A stretch of 64,000 nucleotides of DNA from an uncultured Chloroflexota bacterium (lineage in GTDB: Bacteria > Chloroflexota > Anaerolineae > Anaerolineales > Anaerolineaceae), in NCBI GenBank assembly GCA_902791025.1, contig CADATZ010000001.1, forward strand, positions 124,001 to 188,000, in the 5' to 3' direction. Made by a program: the position numbers and the translations under genes. Below, in pieces: positions 63,624 to 64,000 of this stretch (its first letter is position 1; the number at the start of each line of letters is the position of its first letter). The notes beneath the pieces are model-generated. The model was not told the origin of the DNA, did no database searches, and was given only the letters and a program-made list of their open reading frames with translations.

Positions 63624-64000
63624 ATGATTTATACAGTTACATTGTCACCGGCACTTGACTATCTGGTATGGCTGGATCAATTTGAAGAGGGCGGTCTGAA
63701 CAGAACGGAAAAAACCGCGTTCAGGGCCGGCGGAAAAGGGATCAATGTGTCCGTTGTTCTCAGCAGACTCGGGTTTAAGAGTATTTGCCTTGGTTTTACC
63801 GCGGGATTTGTCGGAACTGAATTGATTCGGATGCTGAATGCTGATGGGATAAGGCATGATTTCATTACTGTGAAAGATGGCTGTTCCAGGATCAATGTAA
63901 AAATCAAATCCAACACTGAATCCGAAATCAATGCATATGGACCACGGATTTCCGGTAAAGAATTGGATCAGCTGAAAAAGCAGGCTGAAAAACTTGAATC
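63624..64000 (+). CDS. PfkB-family sugar-phosphate kinase, 1-phosphofructokinase type, 5' part
   Basis: The frame opens at an ATG after GAGG and runs off the window with 125 residues. MIYTVTLSPALDYLVWLDQF, FRAGGKGINVSVVLSRLGF and GFTAGFVGTELIRML are those of the FruK/LacC/PfkB branch of ribokinases. 1-Phosphofructokinase, tagatose-6-phosphate kinase or 6-phosphofructokinase-2 are all possible; the catalytic Asp lies beyond the window. The palindromic element directly upstream leaves only a short leader. Confidence 0.88.
   Translation, partial: MIYTVTLSPALDYLVWLDQFEEGGLNRTEKTAFRAGGKGINVSVVLSRLGFKSICLGFTAGFVGTELIRMLNADGIRHDFITVKDGCSRINVKIKSNTESEINAYGPRISGKELDQLKKQAEKLE

Overview
The window reads as chromosome from an anaerobic bacterium of moderate GC. 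It is most likely a member of the Chloroflexota, class Anaerolineae (inference). The supporting signs are secreted solute-binding proteins fused to NBR1-type Ig domains, pyruvate phosphate dikinase plus a four-subunit 2-oxoacid:ferredoxin oxidoreductase, a small 2[4Fe-4S] ferredoxin, and RicT and YvcK beside an ordinary glycolytic set. No rRNA, complete transposase or CRISPR array is visible. Two tRNAs (Pro-CGG and His-GTG) are present.

Layout. 0-3 kb: dcd and thyX overlap on the minus strand, followed by a solute-binding/Ig protein. 3-10 kb, mostly plus strand: a second solute-binding/Ig protein, thioredoxin, an exported protein of unknown function, RNase Z, an unknown minus-strand protein, an SH3b membrane protein and RicT. 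10-16.5 kb, minus strand: yvcK-gap-pgk, a formiminotransferase-like gene, rarA and a ferredoxin, with the two tRNA genes on the plus strand. 17-22 kb is an accessory region. It holds an unknown protein with a repeat-built linker, a HIRAN gene broken by one stop codon, a truncated mcrC, an ATP-grasp gene, a fragment of a second one, and a beheaded alpha/beta hydrolase. 22-23.5 kb: a cysteine hydrolase and deoD, separated by a heptamer repeat tract.

23.6-43.4 kb is the most unusual part. It holds an exported prephenate dehydratase and two related gene sets. The first set is an RsbW-like ATPase, an RsbU-like membrane phosphatase, a one-site solute-binding/permease fusion, and an ABC ATPase with an RsbW-like tail. 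The second is an AEC carrier, a 2,235-residue protein with eight solute-binding equivalents fused to a permease, a second ABC ATPase with the same kind of tail, and a condensation-type acyltransferase. In both fusions the order of the binding-protein halves implies a circularly permuted register. This looks like an amino-acid uptake system wired to partner-switching signalling. A broken YczE-type gene and a lipase-like gene lie between the two sets.

43.5-64 kb: hicAB, a CBM9-like protein with dinB, pgi, tcdA, a TatD-type hydrolase, beta-mannosidase, fructosamine kinase, a second copy of the repeat-linker protein, ROK glucokinase, ppdK, the korDABC operon, a Gfo/Idh/MocA oxidoreductase, a glycerophosphodiesterase and the start of a 1-phosphofructokinase-type gene. 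Together these give sugar entry (glucokinase, Pgi, PfkB-type kinase, mannosidase), lower glycolysis (Gap, Pgk, PpdK) and ferredoxin-linked oxoacid metabolism.

Two classes of repeat run through the window. One is palindromic MITE/REP-like elements of about 70-95 bp with two different cores, plus a shorter related family. The other is degenerate tracts with a 7-bp period, found both between genes and inside the coding sequence of the two repeat-linker paralogues.
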